Shown piece by piece: positions 60,934 to 64,000 of a DNA stretch of 64,000 nt (the stretch's first letter is position 1; each line of letters begins with the position of its first letter). The notes under the pieces were generated by a model. The model did not search any database. It worked only from the letters and a program-made list of their open reading frames with translations, and was not told the DNA's origin. Location of the stretch: contig CAWCZO010000009.1 in NCBI GenBank assembly GCA_963800065.1, positions 248,001 to 312,000 on the forward strand, read 5' to 3'. This DNA comes from CAWJFJ01 sp963800065. GTDB lineage: Bacteria; Actinomycetota; Acidimicrobiia; Acidimicrobiales; UBA8190. Both the position numbers and the translations under genes were made by a program.

Positions 60934-63405
60934 GTGACTAAGCGGAGCTATTCGGCACTAGGGATCGCGCTAGCGATTGCGATGCTCTTACAAGCTGCTG
61001 CCTCGACTCCGAGCAGTGCTTCGACGTCTCAAACTGTCCGTAGTGATCTGGCAATGCATCGGGGTGCACCGACAACGCAGGGGACAGGTATCGAAGCCAT
61101 TGGCAATGGGGGAGTTGTGACAACCGAAGCAGCATTGCGGCTCGGAATTCAGGGACATTTCGGACTACTTCGAGACCTGCGGGCTCTCCCGGGTGGGTTC
61201 GTCGCTGCCCAGGTAGTCGACGCCGCAATGCATACGTCTATCGGCGTTGGACGCGTTAGCCGCTCGTCCAAGGACAAGAACAAAACAGAATCGGCAAGCT
61301 CAGGAGACGATACGCAGGAGTCCTGGGTTCCCACGAATGCCCCCCTGCCGTCCATGCTGCCGACCGGGGAGCCGGCGGTGCAAATGAGTCTCTGGGCGAC
61401 CTCGTGCTCCTCTGACTCATTCTGCGTCGCCGTGGGAGTTGCCGCCGACCAAGGAGATAACCAGTTTCCGGTGGCGGAAACTCTATCGGATGGGTCTTGG
61501 ACACCTACCGTGCTTCCGTTACCGGCGAATGCCTTGACGGATTTTTACGATTCGGTCGCGTACTCGGTATCGTGCCCCCAGGATGGTAGTTGCGTCGCCG
61601 TCGGCGACTATCTCGATTTGTTCCCATCGGGAGCCCCCGGATATCAAAACGGACTGATCGAGGTTCTCTCGGGGGGTACTTGGACGGCGACCGAGGCACA
61701 GCTTCCCACCGGTCCGGAATCGGGCGGAATCAATCTCTACTCCGTTTCCTGCTCCGACGTGGCCGATTGCGTCATCGCGGGTAGCGAGCAAAACTACATC
61801 GACAACTCTGGGCCAGACGCGTACCTCGGCTTGATCTACACATTGTCATTTGGAATCTGGCAGGTCCAGGTCGCACCGGTGCCCAATCACTACAACAACA
61901 GCATTCAACTCAATTCTGTCTCCTGTCCTACGAGCGATGATTGCGTCATCGTCGGTTCATACCAGGACTGGCATGACTACCAGTATGGGCTGATCCTGTC
62001 GCTGTCGGGTGGAGTATGGAGCGCGATGACCGGACCAGTGCCAGCCAACGCCGCCACGACGCCTTCAACGCAGCCAGACGAGGACTATGGATCCGGCCTG
62101 AATTCCGTCGACTGTCCCGATAGCGACACCTGTGTGGCAGGCGGTCTCTATGTCGATAAGGATTACTACAGCCAGCCTCTGTTGGTGCAGCTGGGCTCGG
62201 GCAGGTGGACACCGACCGAGGCACCCGTGCCTCCAGACTCGCAGGCTAATCCGATAGCCGATATCCTCGGTGTGTACTGCCCGGCCAGCGGCTCGTGTCT
62301 GGCCACCGGGGAGTACTTCATAGATTTTGACATCGACCAAAGTGGCATGATCCTGACCCAATCGGGAGGGGCGTGGTCCGTGATGCCGGCACCGATTCCC
62401 GATACTTTCATGGGCGGTCTCCTCAATGCGGGGTCGAAGAGGAGGGCCGACTCCGAATCGACAGCGTCGATCTCTTCGGTGACCGGCGTCTCCTGTTCCA
62501 CGGACGGCTTATGTGCCGCTGGAGGCAACATCGATTCGTCCGCCCTGCTTGAGACCGGTCAGGCTTCTGTGCCGGAGGTCACCGGAGTCGTTCCCCCCAC
62601 CGGGCCGCTCGCCGGTGGGACGACAGCGACAATTACGGGCACGGGTTTCACCTCGACCACGACGGTGAAGTTCGGTCGTTATCCGGCGACTTCAACCACA
62701 TTCGTCAGTTCCGACGAACTCCAAGCAGTGTCTCCCCCCGGGGGTTACGGAGCGGTGGACGTTACGGTCTCTTCCAATGGGATGACGACACGGGCGAACG
62801 GGTCCGACACTTTTTCGTACCAGTCGACCACATCGCAGGCGACATCCCTATCCGTGACGGCCTCATACGCTCCCATGGTCACGTACGAGCCCGTGACGTA
62901 CACGGTCACGGTGAGTCCCGCTCCCGACGGGGGAACGGTGAGCCTGAGCGACGGTTTCGGCCCCATCGCCAAATGTCGCAACCTCACCTTGGTTGCAGGC
63001 ACTGTCAGCTGCTCTCGGACGTACACGGCGTTTCCCGCCCACGAGACCTCGGACGCACCGTTCCAGATCGTGGCGCGGTTCTCAGGCGACCCCAATTACG
63101 AACCTTCTGCTGGGGATCTCGCCATGGCGCTCCTTCGCAGTCCTGTAATCACTACAAGCACACTCCCAATAGCGACCGTCAAAATGCACTACAGGACTCA
63201 CCTTGTCGCCGTCGGTAAAGGGCCGTTTCGCTGGAAGGTCACCTCCGGGTCTCTTCCCAAAGAAATCAGCCTCACCACCTCGGGGATTCTTGAGGGTCAT
63301 CCCCGGACAACCGGTGCGTTTAGGTTCATCGTGACAGTCACGGATTCCGCTTTGCCCAGACACCACGACGAGTCGGTCAGCTTGACGATGAGCGTTGACA
63401 GCTGA
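60934..63405 (+). CDS. large secreted protein: Cys-repeat propeller-like, IPT/TIG and Ig-like domains
   Basis: 823 aa from GTG 60934 (CGGGGGCAGAGA upstream); the frame is open back through IS3 copy 3 but that part is spurious. Signal peptide TKRSYSALGIALAIAMLLQA then AAASTPSSAS. Residues ~150-560 hold seven units like VSCPQDGSCVAVGDY and VSCPTSDDCVIVGSY, about 50-60 residues apart, each with a Cys pair, resembling a beta-propeller. Then an IPT/TIG domain (TGVVPPTGPLAGGTTATITG), a Big_3-type Ig repeat, and a putative Ig domain (ISLTTSGILEGHPRTTGAFR). Exported surface or secreted protein. Confidence 0.85.
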   Translation: MTKRSYSALGIALAIAMLLQAAASTPSSASTSQTVRSDLAMHRGAPTTQGTGIEAIGNGGVVTTEAALRLGIQGHFGLLRDLRALPGGFVAAQVVDAAMHTSIGVGRVSRSSKDKNKTESASSGDDTQESWVPTNAPLPSMLPTGEPAVQMSLWATSCSSDSFCVAVGVAADQGDNQFPVAETLSDGSWTPTVLPLPANALTDFYDSVAYSVSCPQDGSCVAVGDYLDLFPSGAPGYQNGLIEVLSGGTWTATEAQLPTGPESGGINLYSVSCSDVADCVIAGSEQNYIDNSGPDAYLGLIYTLSFGIWQVQVAPVPNHYNNSIQLNSVSCPTSDDCVIVGSYQDWHDYQYGLILSLSGGVWSAMTGPVPANAATTPSTQPDEDYGSGLNSVDCPDSDTCVAGGLYVDKDYYSQPLLVQLGSGRWTPTEAPVPPDSQANPIADILGVYCPASGSCLATGEYFIDFDIDQSGMILTQSGGAWSVMPAPIPDTFMGGLLNAGSKRRADSESTASISSVTGVSCSTDGLCAAGGNIDSSALLETGQASVPEVTGVVPPTGPLAGGTTATITGTGFTSTTTVKFGRYPATSTTFVSSDELQAVSPPGGYGAVDVTVSSNGMTTRANGSDTFSYQSTTSQATSLSVTASYAPMVTYEPVTYTVTVSPAPDGGTVSLSDGFGPIAKCRNLTLVAGTVSCSRTYTAFPAHETSDAPFQIVARFSGDPNYEPSAGDLAMALLRSPVITTSTLPIATVKMHYRTHLVAVGKGPFRWKVTSGSLPKEISLTTSGILEGHPRTTGAFRFIVTVTDSALPRHHDESVSLTMSVDS

Positions 63406-63825
63406 TCACCCTGCCGCGCCCTAAGACGACGGCGACGCCTTGTTCGTCTTCTTGGGTAACTCCGGTGCGACGGGCTTTTCGAGGTGGAGGTCGACGTCGA
63501 AGTGGGGACGCATCCGGACTTACATCACAACCTTCAACGCCGTGGCCCCGATACCGACGATCTGAGGTCCTTACCGGTATCCGGTGATCCAGTGCGGTCA
63601 ACTGCCCCTGGAACGGGCTGAGATCGCCCGGGGCGGCAGGCCAAAGGACGGGGCACCGAGGTAACCGACCGGCTCCGCCGCCCTCCCAGCAGGCGACGAT
63701 GCTTCCGGGTGGTTGTCAACACTCGTTGTCGTGGGAACCGCACCCTTAGTCGTTCCTCAATTTTAAGGATGGTCAGTTCCACCCGATAAGGACGATCATC
63801 AAAGCGAGCTGCGGGGGAGATCGTT
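63406..63825. other. intergenic, no gene accepted
   Basis: About 420 bases between the secreted protein and the Tat-type gene. No terminator with T tract and no credible gene. Confidence 0.4.
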
Positions 63826-64000
63826 ATGAACGCGCACCACGCTTCCGATGATCGCTGTTTGGACGCGATTCCACTGATTTGTGTCACTGCTCCGGGTGTC
63901 AAGCCGGACCACCACGACGGTCATATCTCGCGTCGCCAATTTGTGAAGGTGGCGATGACTGGCAGCGCAGTAATATGGGCCGCTCCTGTTTTGGCCAAAG
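63826..64000 (+). CDS. Tat-exported protein, N-terminal part
   Basis: ATG 63826 behind GGGGGAGA; runs off the window. Begins MNAHHASDDRCLDAIPLICV, a ~35-residue leader, then ISRRQFVKVAMTGSAVIWAA, a twin-arginine signal (SRRQFVK) with a following hydrophobic stretch. The mature part is outside the window, so the product is unknown. Confidence 0.7.
   Translation, partial: MNAHHASDDRCLDAIPLICVTAPGVKPDHHDGHISRRQFVKVAMTGSAVIWAAPVLAK

Overview
The window looks like a high-GC actinobacterial chromosome segment. Class Acidimicrobiia is my best guess, by inference only. Support comes from frequent GTG/TTG starts, ATGA-type gene overlaps, a wax-ester synthase/DGAT gene, an MMPL exporter, a frameshifted F420-type LLM oxidoreductase, an actinobacterial-looking EPSP synthase and stand-alone Clp N-domain proteins. 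No rRNA operon, complete tRNA or CRISPR array is visible.

Region by region. 0-16.5 kb is accessory DNA: the tail of an SDH-type protease, an ArdC/HTH/serine-recombinase cassette behind a near-consensus promoter with an operator in its spacer, two lipoproteins, a VRR-NUC-like protein, a minus-strand three-gene mini-operon, a HEPN protein convergent with a nuclease-like protein, and a primase-helicase/excisionase module. The module is followed by a tRNA-Ala 3'-end remnant (16.42 kb). A 43-nt near-identical remnant lies at 37.85 kb, so the 21 kb between them may be, or have been, a tRNA-targeted island. A decayed tyrosine integrase tail sits at 36.1 kb.

16.9-32 kb holds an IS110 element with a structured 5' leader (possible bridge RNA), the first of three nearly identical IS3 elements, a redox cluster (cupin and XRE/MmyB regulator divergent from a zinc alcohol dehydrogenase, DUF2255 and SDR genes), a sulfide:quinone-reductase-like flavoprotein, a GYD-domain gene amid short repeats, a YczE-like membrane protein and IS3 copy 2. 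32-41 kb is more housekeeping-like: aroA with an ACT-domain gene, a fructosamine-kinase-like protein, a Clp_N/ClpX-zinc-finger protein, DUF167, a RibD/DHFR-like reductase, dienelactone hydrolase and flavodoxin.

41-49 kb is a decaying stress-type region: a histidine-kinase DHp fragment lacking its histidine, two pyridoxamine-oxidase-fold proteins, a methyltransferase pseudogene, WS/DGAT, an IS630 element and an alpha/beta hydrolase. 49-64 kb has CorA, a carboxymuconolactone-decarboxylase/alcohol-dehydrogenase pair divergent from a frameshifted LLM oxidoreductase, an MMPL transporter, an SRPBCC protein, a secreted pentapeptide-repeat protein, an IS30 remnant split by IS3 copy 3, a large secreted multi-domain protein and the start of a Tat-exported protein.

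The most distinctive observations are: IS3 copies with a textbook -1 frameshift signal and clean 4-bp target duplications; IS3 nested inside an IS30 remnant; the IS110 leader structure; the tRNA-Ala attachment-like repeats; two families of dispersed structured repeats; the HEPN/nuclease-like convergent pair; and a 14-bp perfect inverted repeat inside the primase gene.
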